A stretch of 64,000 bases of DNA from Paenibacillus catalpae (GTDB taxonomy: Bacteria; Bacillota; Bacilli; Paenibacillales; Paenibacillaceae): assembly GCF_900112695.1 (NCBI RefSeq), contig NZ_FOMT01000004.1, positions 248,001-312,000 on the forward strand, read 5' to 3'. The first letter of the stretch is position 1. The number at the start of each line of letters is the position of its first letter. A model generated the notes under the pieces. The model worked only from the letters and a program-made list of their open reading frames with translations, was not told the origin of the DNA and did no database searches. This document shows, in pieces, positions 33,467 to 43,068 of the stretch. The position numbers and the translations under genes were made by a program.

Positions 33467-34531
33467 ATGAAAAAGACAGCTCTGTACAAACAAATCCAGA
33501 TCGAAATTAAAGAAAGGATTGCTTCCGGGCAGCTCCGGCCGCTCGACCGCATCCCTTCCGAGCAGGAGTTAATGGATGAATTCAAGGTCAGCAAGATTAC
33601 GGTCAAAAATGCGCTAACCGAGTTAGCCGATGAAGGGCTCGTCACGCGTATTCAAGGAAAAGGAACCTTTGTTGCGGCTGATTTGAAGCCTGTCGTGGTG
33701 AAGGCACCTGCTTCCGAGCCTGAACCGGTCAAAGTCCCTCTTATCGGCTTCATTATCCCTACGATGAAAACGACCGTTATTCAGAAGCTCGTTGATTATA
33801 TGGAATTCTATCTGAAGGAAGCCGGCTTTCAGATGATTCTGAGCATTACCCGTGAGCATGCCGCAGAGGAATCAAGGGCAATCAGCTCCTTGGTGGATGC
33901 GGGGGTTCAGGGGCTTATTGTCTTTCCTACGGAAGATGAGAAATATAACGAATCCCTTCTCCGGCTGTCTCTAGACAAGTTTCCGTTTGTATTTATTGAC
34001 CGTTTCCTGCGCAATATTGAGACCTATACCATTACTTCCGACAATGATGGCGGCGCCTACCGGACGGTGACGCATCTCCTCTCTAAGGGACATCGGCAAA
34101 TTGCGCTGATCTCGCCGGAGAATGCCAATACCGCCATTGAAGACCGGACGACCGGTTTTGAGAAAGCCTATATCGATCAAGGCGAATCTATTGATAAAAG
34201 CCTCTGGTGCCATATGCCGCTGGATGTGCTGCGCAGCGAGAGCGCCCTTGACTATATTACAGACTTCCTGCAGTCGCATCCGACGATTACGGCTGCCTTC
34301 ACGTTGACGGAGGAGATTGCCGGCCTGACCTGGCAGGCGCTTCAGCTGATCGAACGCCGTGCAGAGGTTGAGCTCTTCTCCTTCGATAATCCCGACATCC
34401 CGAATGTCCCTTACGTCCAGCAGGACGAGCAGGGACTTGCCCGCTCCGCGGTTATGCTGATGCAGGATCAGATCAAGCATACCTACGATCCGCAGCATAT
34501 CGTTGTGCCCGTACAGCTTGTATTTCCATGA
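33467..34531 (+). CDS. GntR/LacI chimeric transcriptional repressor (AraR-like)
   Basis: A 354-residue regulator with an N-terminal GntR winged helix (about 1-70; ALYKQIQIEIKERIASGQLRP, FKVSKITVKNALTELADEGLV, GKGTFVA) fused to a C-terminal LacI-type sugar-binding domain (about 90-350; IGFIIPTMKTTV, FVFIDRFLR, HRQIALISPENA). This is the architecture of B. subtilis AraR. ATG 33467 follows GTAGGTG by about five bases. It is divergent from the GH43/transporter operon. The effector is probably arabinose or another pentose; this is inferred from architecture and neighbours. Confidence 0.87.
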   Translation: MKKTALYKQIQIEIKERIASGQLRPLDRIPSEQELMDEFKVSKITVKNALTELADEGLVTRIQGKGTFVAADLKPVVVKAPASEPEPVKVPLIGFIIPTMKTTVIQKLVDYMEFYLKEAGFQMILSITREHAAEESRAISSLVDAGVQGLIVFPTEDEKYNESLLRLSLDKFPFVFIDRFLRNIETYTITSDNDGGAYRTVTHLLSKGHRQIALISPENANTAIEDRTTGFEKAYIDQGESIDKSLWCHMPLDVLRSESALDYITDFLQSHPTITAAFTLTEEIAGLTWQALQLIERRAEVELFSFDNPDIPNVPYVQQDEQGLARSAVMLMQDQIKHTYDPQHIVVPVQLVFP

Positions 34532-34608
34532 GATGATATGTGCGCCTTTCCGGAACGCATAACGCTCGGTCCCACTCGAGGTGCTAAGATACGTCATACT
34601 ATGAACGC

Positions 34609-34646
34609 CAAAAAAAGGCCCTCCCTGGTCGGGAGAGCCTTTATCG
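34609..34646. terminator. Bidirectional Rho-independent terminator
   Basis: AAAGGCcCTCCC (34614-34625) pairs with GGGAGaGCCTTT (34631-34642), with an A-run before and T residues after, between the repressor gene and the convergent sugar isomerase/epimerase gene. Confidence 0.8.
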
Positions 34647-34655
34647 TTTATGCAT

Positions 34656-35489
34656 TTAAATATTAGCGAACACCTTGTCGAACCCGGCCTTGGAGCGTTG
34701 GAGCGCCTCTTCTACCGAGACCGGAGCGCCGCCTCCAGGCGTAAGAATTTCTTGCGCTACCGCACCCTTGTAGCCGATACGCTTCAGGCTGCCGAGGAAA
34801 CCAGGCAGATCGATGACGCCTTCGCCCGGATACAGACGATCATTATCGAGCACCTGCTCGACCGGGATATCCTTCGCGTCGTTAATATGGACATGGACAA
34901 TTTGCTCGGGAGACAGCTTCTCGATGTCTTCCGTTCCAAGCCCGTTCGTATACCAGTGATACGCATCAAGCAGCAGCCCAACGTTCGAAGTACCAATCGC
35001 ATCCGCAAAGGCCAAAGTGTCCTCCATCGTATAAATAAAAGGATATTTCCATGCTGTGCGCAAATGATGCGGCCCAACAAACTCCAGCCCAAGCTTAACG
35101 CCATAAGCATTTAATATATTTGCACATTCTCTCAAGCGGCGAACGGCCTGAATCGTAAAAGCTCCAGGGGACAAGTCCGTTGCCGGTAAAATGTAAGTAC
35201 AGCTAGCCGTGCAACCAAGCAGGGAAGCTGCTTTTGCCTGCTCTTCCAGCTGAGGAAGGCCGTCCCGGAACGCTTCGTCCGTACCGCGCCATTCTACGGG
35301 GAAGCCGCATGAGCCTATGGAAATCCCATTCGCCGCCAGCAATTCCCGTGCCCCGTCTACGCCATATGTATGAATAAGCCCCGCAGCATCCAGATCTACC
35401 GATTGAAATCCATGCCGTGCCGCCTGCTCAATAAATGCTTTGTCGTCACCAATTGCTCCAAGTCCTGCCCGCGTTAACCCTTTCAGCAT
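34656..35489 (-). CDS. Sugar phosphate isomerase/epimerase (xylose isomerase-like TIM barrel)
   Basis: A 277-residue AP-endonuclease-2-fold protein. Metal ligands expected in this family are visible in order: Glu in GLEFVG, Asp in GLLLDAYHW, His in VHVHINDA and Glu in AQEILTP. The ATG follows GGAG. It is monocistronic between two terminators. Relatives include inosose dehydratases/isomerases and hydroxypyruvate isomerases, so the reaction is undetermined. A link to sugar catabolism is suggested by the surrounding polysaccharide loci. Confidence 0.83.
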   Translation of the reverse strand: MLKGLTRAGLGAIGDDKAFIEQAARHGFQSVDLDAAGLIHTYGVDGARELLAANGISIGSCGFPVEWRGTDEAFRDGLPQLEEQAKAASLLGCTASCTYILPATDLSPGAFTIQAVRRLRECANILNAYGVKLGLEFVGPHHLRTAWKYPFIYTMEDTLAFADAIGTSNVGLLLDAYHWYTNGLGTEDIEKLSPEQIVHVHINDAKDIPVEQVLDNDRLYPGEGVIDLPGFLGSLKRIGYKGAVAQEILTPGGGAPVSVEEALQRSKAGFDKVFANI

Positions 35490-35555
35490 CTGATCAGCTC
35501 CATCCGAATGTAATGCCTATCAAGTTCATTATACTAGAGACATTCTCCAGCCACT

Positions 35556-35594
35556 ATTATAAAAAGGCGCCATACTTCGGCGCCTTTTTATAAT
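35556..35594. terminator. Bidirectional Rho-independent terminator
   Basis: TATAAAAAGGCGCC (35558-35571) and GGCGCCTTTTTATA (35579-35592) pair perfectly over 14 bases with the loop ATACTTC. It ends the large GH5-SLH gene. Confidence 0.9.
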
Positions 35595-35600
35595 GCGATA

Positions 35601-38600
35601 TTACAGCAATCTGTCGAGCAAACGCGCCAGACCAACTGCTGCTTCCGCACGCGTAACCTCTTGGACTGGTGCGAAGTTTCCGTTGCCGACACCATTCATC
35701 AGACCGGCGGCAAAAGCCTTGTTAATCGCTTCAAGCGCCCAGCCGGAAATAGCTGCGATGTCGTTATATTGGTGTTCGTCAGCTTTGACTTCCCCCGCCT
35801 TCAGCTCATAGGCTCTGACAATCAGAGCGGCCATCTCTTCGCGGCTGATCTTGTCGTTAGGCGCGAAGGTATCCGCATCGCGGCCGTTAATCAATCCGGC
35901 CTGTGCAGCCGCCGCAACCGAAGCCGCATAATAAGCATTTGCGTTCACATCCGCGAACGGCAGGTTCTCTGCTGCGGGCAGCTCCAGCACCTTCGCAAGA
36001 ATAACGGCGAACTCCCCGCGCGTAATCGACCGGTTTGGAGCAAAATGCTCCGCATCCGTGCCATTAATGATCTGCAGCGCAGCCAGCTGCTGTATCGCAT
36101 CACTTGCCCATGAATCGGCTGACACATCCGCAAAGTGCTTCACTTTTGTCAACACCGCATAACTGCCGGATTGGGTAATTAACGTCCGTATTACCGTTCC
36201 TTGTTTATCCGTACGTCCCCCGGCATAGATCCACCCGCCGTTGGTACCGCTCAGATAAATACCGGCAAGCTTCGGATTCAAGCCTTCGCTTAACGGAAGC
36301 TGAAGCAGCACAGGGTATGGCCATTGCTTCAACGCTTGCTTGCTGCCAGCTGCTGTCCATACTCCGACCTGGATATCGTATACCTTGGCGCCGGCCTTCC
36401 ACTCTTCACCGGCTGTCCCAGGAACAACAACAGCAGTTCCGTTCGAGGCAACTAAGGAAATAAACAGGCTTGCTCCTCCCTGATTACCGGAGGCAATCAG
36501 CTGAGATGCTGCCTTCAGCGCATCCGCGCCTACGGTGAGCTTCACATCACCAATCCAAATCGCTAAATCGCTTTGCCCAAGCAGCTCTCCTGTCTGCAGC
36601 GGCAGCTTCAATGTTGTAACGCCCGCCGGCGCCTTCAGCTCGACCGGACCTTGGCCCATTGGCTTAAGCTGACCAGCTGTTACCTCAAGGACCGTCTTGT
36701 CTTGAGGTGTACCCGGATTAGAAGGCCCGCTTGGTCCCGGATCAGTCGGATCCATTGGATCTGTATCTTTCTGATAGAGGCCAATGGAATCAAAGTACAA
36801 TTCACCTGAGCCAAGGGTGCCGTCTCCCTGATTCACATACAGCGAAAACTCCGAAATCGCGTTAAGATCCAGCTTGCCGTTGCCCGCCGTGTTCCACGGA
36901 GCATGCACAAACTCTTCAAACGGCATTTTCAGTACTTTAGCCGTTGTTCCGGTCAAAGTAACGTAATATTCCCAAGTCTCGCCGTCCGATTCCTTGAATT
37001 GCACGACCAGCTTGCGTCCGGAGCCGTCCGGCGTGAACCAGAACCGGATGCCGTCCTCACCCGACCAATCGGCCTGACCAAGCAGCTTAGTCGCTCCTGC
37101 GAAGTTGGTTGCCGCATCTGGATACGAGTACGCATACTTGACCCCAAATCGTCCGCTTTCCTTATGATCCGCATCCGGCGTCATCGTCAGGCCGCCGCCC
37201 CAAGGGTTGCGGGTATAGGCCTGCAGCCCGATAAGCTCTGCGCCGCTATAGTAATCGAAGTTGTCGATCACGGGAATCGTCGTCAGCCCAACATCGTCCA
37301 GGCTTACCGAGTACGAACCTGCTGAGCCGCTGCCTTTATTCACATAGATCGAATACTCGGCTACGCTCGATACATCCAGAACACCGTCTCCAGTAGACCA
37401 GAGGGTACGGCTTAATCCTGCCAGCGGAATCGTCACCAGCTGCTCTTCCGTACCTGCCATGTTAACCTGCGCTTCCCAAATATCGCCGTCGGTCTCTTTG
37501 AACTGGAAAGTTAGTCCATGGTCCGCACTGTTTGGCAGCATCCAGAACCGAACGGCATTACCGCCCTCCGACCAATTCATGGCGCCAAGCGCCTTATTCA
37601 CCCCGGCATAACCAAGCGCATCCGTCAGTGTGTAGTCCAGCTTCAGGGCATAATTGCCGGTCTTCTTCCAAGCGGAATCAAGTGATGCGGCAATCTCATC
37701 GCCGCTCGTATTTCGGGTATAAGCCGCTCGAGCAAGAGAGGAGGAGCCTTGATAGTATTCAAAAGTATCGATATCCTTCAGCTTCGCCGCCCGGATATCG
37801 TCCAGATAGATAGCGCCCGTGCCTGCTTCTCCCGCTCCACGGTCCACATATACGGAGAACTCCGCGATGGAGCTGATATCCAGCTTATTATTATCCTTGC
37901 TGCTCCAGCTCGGCATAGCGAACAGATGGAAAGGCACGCTCACCGTCTGAGGAGCTGTTCCGGAAGTCCCGAACTTAGCTTCCCAATACTCGCCGCTCGT
38001 TTCTCTTACCTGAACGGTAACCCCTCTGTGCTGACCGTCCGGTTCCAGCCACAGCTGAAGACCGTTATTACCGGTCCAGTCGATCCCGCCAAGTGATTTG
38101 TTCACGCCGGCAAATCCTTTGTTCGTCAAATCATAAGCCAGCTTCATGCCCTGCTCGCCTTCACTCTTATGCCCAGTGTCCAGAGACAGCGTAATTGGAC
38201 CGCCGTCCGGGTGAGCGGTGTAGCTTGCTGTCAGCTTGGCATTGTCGCCGCCGTAACCTTCGAACGTATCGATCGTCGGCACGCGATAAAGCTTAATATC
38301 ATCAATCATTAAGGTCGTGTCGCCCGCTAATCCGTCGAAATACAAACCAAACGAAGAAGCATCGCTTAAATCAACAGCACCATTGCCTTGCCCCACATGG
38401 CTGGTTTTCCACCAGTCAGGAATAGCAAATCTGCTAAATGGAAGCTGGACAAGTACCGGCTCATTGCCGCTGATGCGGGTATCGGCCTTCCACACTTCAT
38501 TTTGCGTGGCCATACCTTCGGTCAACTGCAGAGAGATGCCTACATCCTTGCCGCCCGGATTAATCCACAGCTGAATGCCGCTGTTGCCCGACCAGTCAGC

Positions 38601-41225
38601 ACCAGCCAGATCCTTCTCCATGCCGCCCCAGCCTTTGCTCATATCGGTCGACAGCTTCATGGCATAGGAACCGTTAACCTTGCCTGCCGCATCCATCGTT
38701 AACGTAACCGGCGAGCCGTCCTGATTCGCTTTGTACGCTGCGCGCAAGGCATTATTTGAGCCCGTGTATCCTTCAAAATCATCGATAATCGCCGATTTCG
38801 CATTCTCCGCCGGCTGCTCCAGCTTCGCGCTGCCAACCCCAATCTGCAGATTGCTTACCTGCGGATTCCAGCGCTCTTCCTTATGGCTCTCCGGTACAAC
38901 CGGGAACTCAAACTTCACATAGCGCGTACCGGCCGGAAGCTGATAAGCGATATATTCCGTCTTCGCCCAATAGCCCTCGCCCATCTTGCTCGACTTCACG
39001 ACATTCGTAAACTCGGTATAATCGGTGCCATTCGCCGAGGTGTAGAACTTAAAGTCCGGCAATACATAATCGGCCGGATTCTGGCGTGCATACTCGTAGA
39101 ACTTGAAATAGTTCATATCGCCATCCGCTTTATAGGCGAACCATTCATGCTCATTGGACGTGCGCTGCAGACGTTTCGTATCCCCGCCGAAATATTTCGG
39201 ATCATCCGAATTGAAGCCAAGGTTAACCGAATGGGAGTCCATCTTCAGGAAGTTGTTCAGGTCATCGGTCAAAACTCCGTCCGTTATGCTGCCCTGCTGC
39301 ACGGAGTCCGGGAATGCAAGCGCGGTTCCGTCATGTTCATACTCAATAACAACCTTGCCAAGCTGCCCCGCAGCGGATGCTGCCGGATAGTCGATCTTCA
39401 GCAGCTTCACGCCATCTGCCAGCTCCCCTGCCGTATAGACCCGTTTCTTCCACGAGCTGCCCGACTCGGCCGCTTCGGCTTCAACCGGCTCAAAAGCCGA
39501 TCCGTCCGTTGAAGCAGATAAGCTGAAGTTCTGATCACTATGTTCTGAAGCCACGTAGCCTTCCACTTTCACCGACAATACTTTTACAGGAGTACCATTC
39601 TCGTGAAGCGGAAGCGCATATTGCACGCTTTGCGGAATGTCGGTCGCGAGCGCTTTTATACGGGATACATCCCCGCCAAAAGCACCCGGATCACGGCCTT
39701 CATATTCCAGATCCGACGTATGGCTGTACAGCTTGCTGTAATTACGCATCTCATCCTGGATCACGTGCTTGGCTACTACCGGCCCTGCAACCGCAGAAGG
39801 CGCAGATTCACCGGCGCTGTTCTTTGCGGTTACCCGGTAATAATAGGACTCTCCTGTCACAGCGGTTGTATCGTTGAACAGCTGTGATTCTGTTGGTACG
39901 GCGTCATACACGTCTTCACCGACCGTAACCCAGCCGCCATCCGGCTGCCCGGAGCGTTCCACCTTATACGAGGAGGCACCAACTGAACCAAGCCAGCTGA
40001 TCGTTGAAACGGAATCAACCGGCAGCATCACTGCAGCTTCCGGCTTCTCCAGTGCCGGCGGTTCACTAATGCCGCGGATTTCAAACGCTTTGTCCCGCAG
40101 CGTATTCAGCATATTGGTCTCGTCAAAGCCGTCACCGGACGGGAAGCCCGGCCAGCGGTAGGCTCCATAAAATACGCCGTTAAACGTAGACTCGGTATGC
40201 GGATAGAAGCCGCCGTCCCGGCTATGATAACGAAGGCTCCAGATCATGGCGCCGGATGTACCGTTCTCGATGGCATTATCGAGGAAAGCCCCAAGCTCAT
40301 TCGTTGGCTTGAAGCCAAACTCGCCAACGATAAAAGGCTTTTTGCCCGCAGCCTTATTCCTGTCGACATTCACCTGAGAAGCATAGCTCGGATAATGATC
40401 CGGGTAGTAGTGATTGGATACGATATCAATGGCATCGTCAGTAAGAGAAGCGTCGTCGATGCCGTATTTGCCGTCGAGCACCAGATGGTTGCCGTCAATG
40501 CTTTTAATATAAGCTGCCATATCGTGCGTCCATGTCTTAGACTGCGGTACCAGCTCATTGCCGGTCTCCCAGGCGAGAATCGCAGGGTCATCCTTATAAG
40601 CAACCCCGGTGAACGTGTTCACGCGGTTAAGCGTGTAGTTAATGACCGATTTGAAATCGGCGATCAGCTGCGGATCGGTCCAGAACGCGTCTTTGCTTTT
40701 GCCGCGGAAGGCCGCATATTCCGTGATCCCGCCCTGCCATTGATATTGGTCAACAAACGGCAGCAGCAGCTTAATGCCGTATTCGCCGGCCAGCTCAATC
40801 ATTTTATCGTAAGCGACAAACGCTTCTTCATTAAAGATCAGCTTATCATCGGAACCAACGCCCATAATGTGGCGCACCATGTCGGCAGGATCATCCGCTT
40901 TACGGACCGACAGGACATACGGCCTTGTTACCGTACCGCCCATCTGGACCAGCGTCTTGAATGCATCCTCCTGTTCCCACTCGCTTGGCGTCCGCCAGTA
41001 GATATCCTCTACCATCGACAAGGTTGGTACGTTAGCCGAAATAAATCGGAACTCCTGATCGCCGTCCATCAGCTTATCGCCGCTGCGCGTGATGAAAGAA
41101 GCCGCAGCCGCAGGGGCCGCAGCTTCCTCCGCATACGCCTTGGATCCCTGGATCCCCGGCATGCAGGCGGAAGCCGCGACGAGTACCGCGAGGCTCAGCG
41201 AGAGCATCTTCTTGCGTATTAACAT
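35601..41225 (-). CDS. SLH-anchored multidomain GH5 glycoside hydrolase (mannanase-like) with four CBM11-like modules
   Basis: An 1874-residue secreted enzyme. Signal peptide: residues 1-32, cleavage near AYA. The GH5 domain (about 45-390) has acid/base Glu224 in WETGNEL and nucleophile Glu302 in VGEFGF; the opening FITRSGDKLMDGDQEFRF resembles GH5_7 beta-mannanases. A fibronectin-III domain (about 395-490) and two beta-sandwich domains of unknown type follow, then four CBM11/CIA30-like modules of about 165 residues (about 813-980, 985-1150, 1153-1318, 1322-1482), a Pro/Gly linker, an unknown domain and three SLH domains (about 1700-1874). It would hold polysaccharide to the cell wall while cutting it. 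It is the last gene of the transporter operon. Confidence 0.9.
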   Translation of the reverse strand: MLIRKKMLSLSLAVLVAASACMPGIQGSKAYAEEAAAPAAAASFITRSGDKLMDGDQEFRFISANVPTLSMVEDIYWRTPSEWEQEDAFKTLVQMGGTVTRPYVLSVRKADDPADMVRHIMGVGSDDKLIFNEEAFVAYDKMIELAGEYGIKLLLPFVDQYQWQGGITEYAAFRGKSKDAFWTDPQLIADFKSVINYTLNRVNTFTGVAYKDDPAILAWETGNELVPQSKTWTHDMAAYIKSIDGNHLVLDGKYGIDDASLTDDAIDIVSNHYYPDHYPSYASQVNVDRNKAAGKKPFIVGEFGFKPTNELGAFLDNAIENGTSGAMIWSLRYHSRDGGFYPHTESTFNGVFYGAYRWPGFPSGDGFDETNMLNTLRDKAFEIRGISEPPALEKPEAAVMLPVDSVSTISWLGSVGASSYKVERSGQPDGGWVTVGEDVYDAVPTESQLFNDTTAVTGESYYYRVTAKNSAGESAPSAVAGPVVAKHVIQDEMRNYSKLYSHTSDLEYEGRDPGAFGGDVSRIKALATDIPQSVQYALPLHENGTPVKVLSVKVEGYVASEHSDQNFSLSASTDGSAFEPVEAEAAESGSSWKKRVYTAGELADGVKLLKIDYPAASAAGQLGKVVIEYEHDGTALAFPDSVQQGSITDGVLTDDLNNFLKMDSHSVNLGFNSDDPKYFGGDTKRLQRTSNEHEWFAYKADGDMNYFKFYEYARQNPADYVLPDFKFYTSANGTDYTEFTNVVKSSKMGEGYWAKTEYIAYQLPAGTRYVKFEFPVVPESHKEERWNPQVSNLQIGVGSAKLEQPAENAKSAIIDDFEGYTGSNNALRAAYKANQDGSPVTLTMDAAGKVNGSYAMKLSTDMSKGWGGMEKDLAGADWSGNSGIQLWINPGGKDVGISLQLTEGMATQNEVWKADTRISGNEPVLVQLPFSRFAIPDWWKTSHVGQGNGAVDLSDASSFGLYFDGLAGDTTLMIDDIKLYRVPTIDTFEGYGGDNAKLTASYTAHPDGGPITLSLDTGHKSEGEQGMKLAYDLTNKGFAGVNKSLGGIDWTGNNGLQLWLEPDGQHRGVTVQVRETSGEYWEAKFGTSGTAPQTVSVPFHLFAMPSWSSKDNNKLDISSIAEFSVYVDRGAGEAGTGAIYLDDIRAAKLKDIDTFEYYQGSSSLARAAYTRNTSGDEIAASLDSAWKKTGNYALKLDYTLTDALGYAGVNKALGAMNWSEGGNAVRFWMLPNSADHGLTFQFKETDGDIWEAQVNMAGTEEQLVTIPLAGLSRTLWSTGDGVLDVSSVAEYSIYVNKGSGSAGSYSVSLDDVGLTTIPVIDNFDYYSGAELIGLQAYTRNPWGGGLTMTPDADHKESGRFGVKYAYSYPDAATNFAGATKLLGQADWSGEDGIRFWFTPDGSGRKLVVQFKESDGETWEYYVTLTGTTAKVLKMPFEEFVHAPWNTAGNGKLDLNAISEFSLYVNQGDGTLGSGELYFDSIGLYQKDTDPMDPTDPGPSGPSNPGTPQDKTVLEVTAGQLKPMGQGPVELKAPAGVTTLKLPLQTGELLGQSDLAIWIGDVKLTVGADALKAASQLIASGNQGGASLFISLVASNGTAVVVPGTAGEEWKAGAKVYDIQVGVWTAAGSKQALKQWPYPVLLQLPLSEGLNPKLAGIYLSGTNGGWIYAGGRTDKQGTVIRTLITQSGSYAVLTKVKHFADVSADSWASDAIQQLAALQIINGTDAEHFAPNRSITRGEFAVILAKVLELPAAENLPFADVNANAYYAASVAAAAQAGLINGRDADTFAPNDKISREEMAALIVRAYELKAGEVKADEHQYNDIAAISGWALEAINKAFAAGLMNGVGNGNFAPVQEVTRAEAAVGLARLLDRLL

Positions 41226-41260
41226 AAGTCCACTCCTTCAAAGGTAATAGTGACTTTAGG

Positions 41261-42085
41261 TTATTTGACCGAACCGCTGACGATCCCCGAGAAGATGAAT
41301 CGCTGCATGAAGAGATACAGGATAGTCGTCGGAATAAGGATGATGAGCAATGCCGCACATACCACATTCCACTGCGCGCTGTTGACGCCAACGAAATTCA
41401 TGAGCCCCGTCGAGACAACCCGAAGCTTTTGCGATGGCATGTACAGATAAGGAATATACATATCGTTGTAGATCGAGATGCTCTTGAGAATTATCGCTGT
41501 CGCTGTTGCTGGTGCAAGCAAAGGGAATATAATCGAGCGGTAGATCCGGAAGAGCGAAGCGCCTTCGATCATGGCATTCTCGTCAAGATCGTATGGAATA
41601 TGGCGGATAAACTGCAAATACAGGTAGATCTGAACGACGTCCGTTCCGATATACAGCAGCACCGGACCGTACAAGGAATTAAACAAACCAAGCTCTTTAA
41701 TAATGCCAAAGGTAGCTACCTGGGTCGTGACGGATGGAATAAGCGTCGCTGCAACGTACGCGCCAAGAATCCATGATTTCAGCTTGAAATTAAACCGCCC
41801 GAGCGCAAACGCCACCATCGTGCCCATGAGCACATTGCCCAGAACGGACAAGACCAGAATGGTCCCCGTGTTCATAAAAGCGTTCAGCATATCCCCGCGT
41901 TGAAACACCGTCGAGAAGTTATCGAGATAAGCAAAGGAATGAGGGAACTCGAAGACACTGGATTTGGCGTATTCGTCATTTCCCTTAAATGCATTCAGGA
42001 TGACCACATACGGCGGGAACAGAATGACAAAGACCGCTGCCAGCAGAACCGCGTATTTCAGTAGATTAGCCAAAGTACGGGACAT
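41261..42085 (-). CDS. Carbohydrate ABC transporter permease (MalG-like)
   Basis: A 274-residue CUT1 permease with six segments and the EAA loop NAMIEGASLFRIYRSIIFPLLAPATATAIILK. It starts three bases behind its sister permease and ends 35 bases before the GH5-SLH gene, so oligosaccharide import is linked to the surface enzyme. It needs an ATPase from elsewhere (MsmX type). Confidence 0.9.
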   Translation of the reverse strand: MSRTLANLLKYAVLLAAVFVILFPPYVVILNAFKGNDEYAKSSVFEFPHSFAYLDNFSTVFQRGDMLNAFMNTGTILVLSVLGNVLMGTMVAFALGRFNFKLKSWILGAYVAATLIPSVTTQVATFGIIKELGLFNSLYGPVLLYIGTDVVQIYLYLQFIRHIPYDLDENAMIEGASLFRIYRSIIFPLLAPATATAIILKSISIYNDMYIPYLYMPSQKLRVVSTGLMNFVGVNSAQWNVVCAALLIILIPTTILYLFMQRFIFSGIVSGSVK

Positions 42086-42088
42086 ATT

Positions 42089-42973
42089 TTACTCCTCCCC
42101 CCGTAAAATCAGCTTCCGCTGGATAAAGATAACTAACACTACGATTAACAGGAGTACCATCCCCATCGCGGAAGCAAGACCGTAATTGCTGAAGTTAAAA
42201 GCGGTCTCGACGGTCTGCGTTACAAAGGTCTGGCTGGCACCTGCCGGTCCGCCCTTGGTCATGACAAACGGCAGATCGAACACTTCAAGCGCGCCGCTGA
42301 CCGTAAGCAGCATGCTTAGCTCTACAATCTTGATAATGCTCGGCCATGTAATGTAGAAGAACGACTGGAACGGACCTGCTCCGTCAATCTTTGCCGCCTC
42401 ATACAGATCACCCGGGATTGATTGTAAAGCCCCTAAATAAATAACCATATTAAAGCCCATGAACTTCCACATCGAGATAAAAGCCAGCGAATAGTTAACA
42501 ATGCCGGCGTCTCCAAGCCAGCTCTTAATCCACGATTCGAGTCCGACAGAAGTAAGCAGCGCATTAAGCGAGCCGTTCTGAGCGTCATAGACATAGGTAA
42601 ACATATACGCAATCGCAACGCTGTTCATAATGTAAGGCAGGAAGAGCAGGGCACGGAACGTGTTGCGTCCTCTAAGCCGCGAATTCAGCAGCACCGCGAA
42701 AATCAGAGCTAGAATGTTCTGAACGATCCCGCCTATGAAGTATACGAAGTTATGGGAAAGCACCTTGAAAATATCCGCATTCGTAAAAATTTCCTTATAA
42801 TTGCTGAAGCCTACCCAAGCTTTATCCGGGCTGTAGCCGTCCCACGAGGTAAAGCTCAGCCATGCGAGGTAAACGGCAGGATAGAAGGAAAATACCGCAA
42901 GCAGCAGCAGCGGAAGCGTAAGAAAAGAGAATAATATGACATAGCGCTGTACCTTGTAACTCATTGCAAACAT
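42089..42973 (-). CDS. Carbohydrate ABC transporter permease (MalF-like)
   Basis: A 294-residue CUT1 permease (AraP/LacF-like) with six segments and the EAA loop YEAAKIDGAGPFQSFFYITWPSIIKIVELS. ATG 42973 is chosen for the AGAAGGGTTG site; an in-frame ATG 66 bases earlier has none. It forms the channel with the MalG-like protein directly downstream. Confidence 0.9.
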   Translation of the reverse strand: MFAMSYKVQRYVILFSFLTLPLLLLAVFSFYPAVYLAWLSFTSWDGYSPDKAWVGFSNYKEIFTNADIFKVLSHNFVYFIGGIVQNILALIFAVLLNSRLRGRNTFRALLFLPYIMNSVAIAYMFTYVYDAQNGSLNALLTSVGLESWIKSWLGDAGIVNYSLAFISMWKFMGFNMVIYLGALQSIPGDLYEAAKIDGAGPFQSFFYITWPSIIKIVELSMLLTVSGALEVFDLPFVMTKGGPAGASQTFVTQTVETAFNFSNYGLASAMGMVLLLIVVLVIFIQRKLILRGEE

Positions 42974-43068
42974 CGGCAACCCTTCTTTACTCCTTGATAA
43001 GGAGGAAGAGAAAACGTTATCGATTCCGCCGATAAGCATCTTCTCTTCCCGTTAACCTGCTATTAACC

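Noticed and set aside
40197..41222. A 341-codon plus-strand frame opposite the GH5-SLH gene
   Set aside because: It mirrors the codon structure of the GH5 domain gene. There is no ribosome site and no recognisable domain.
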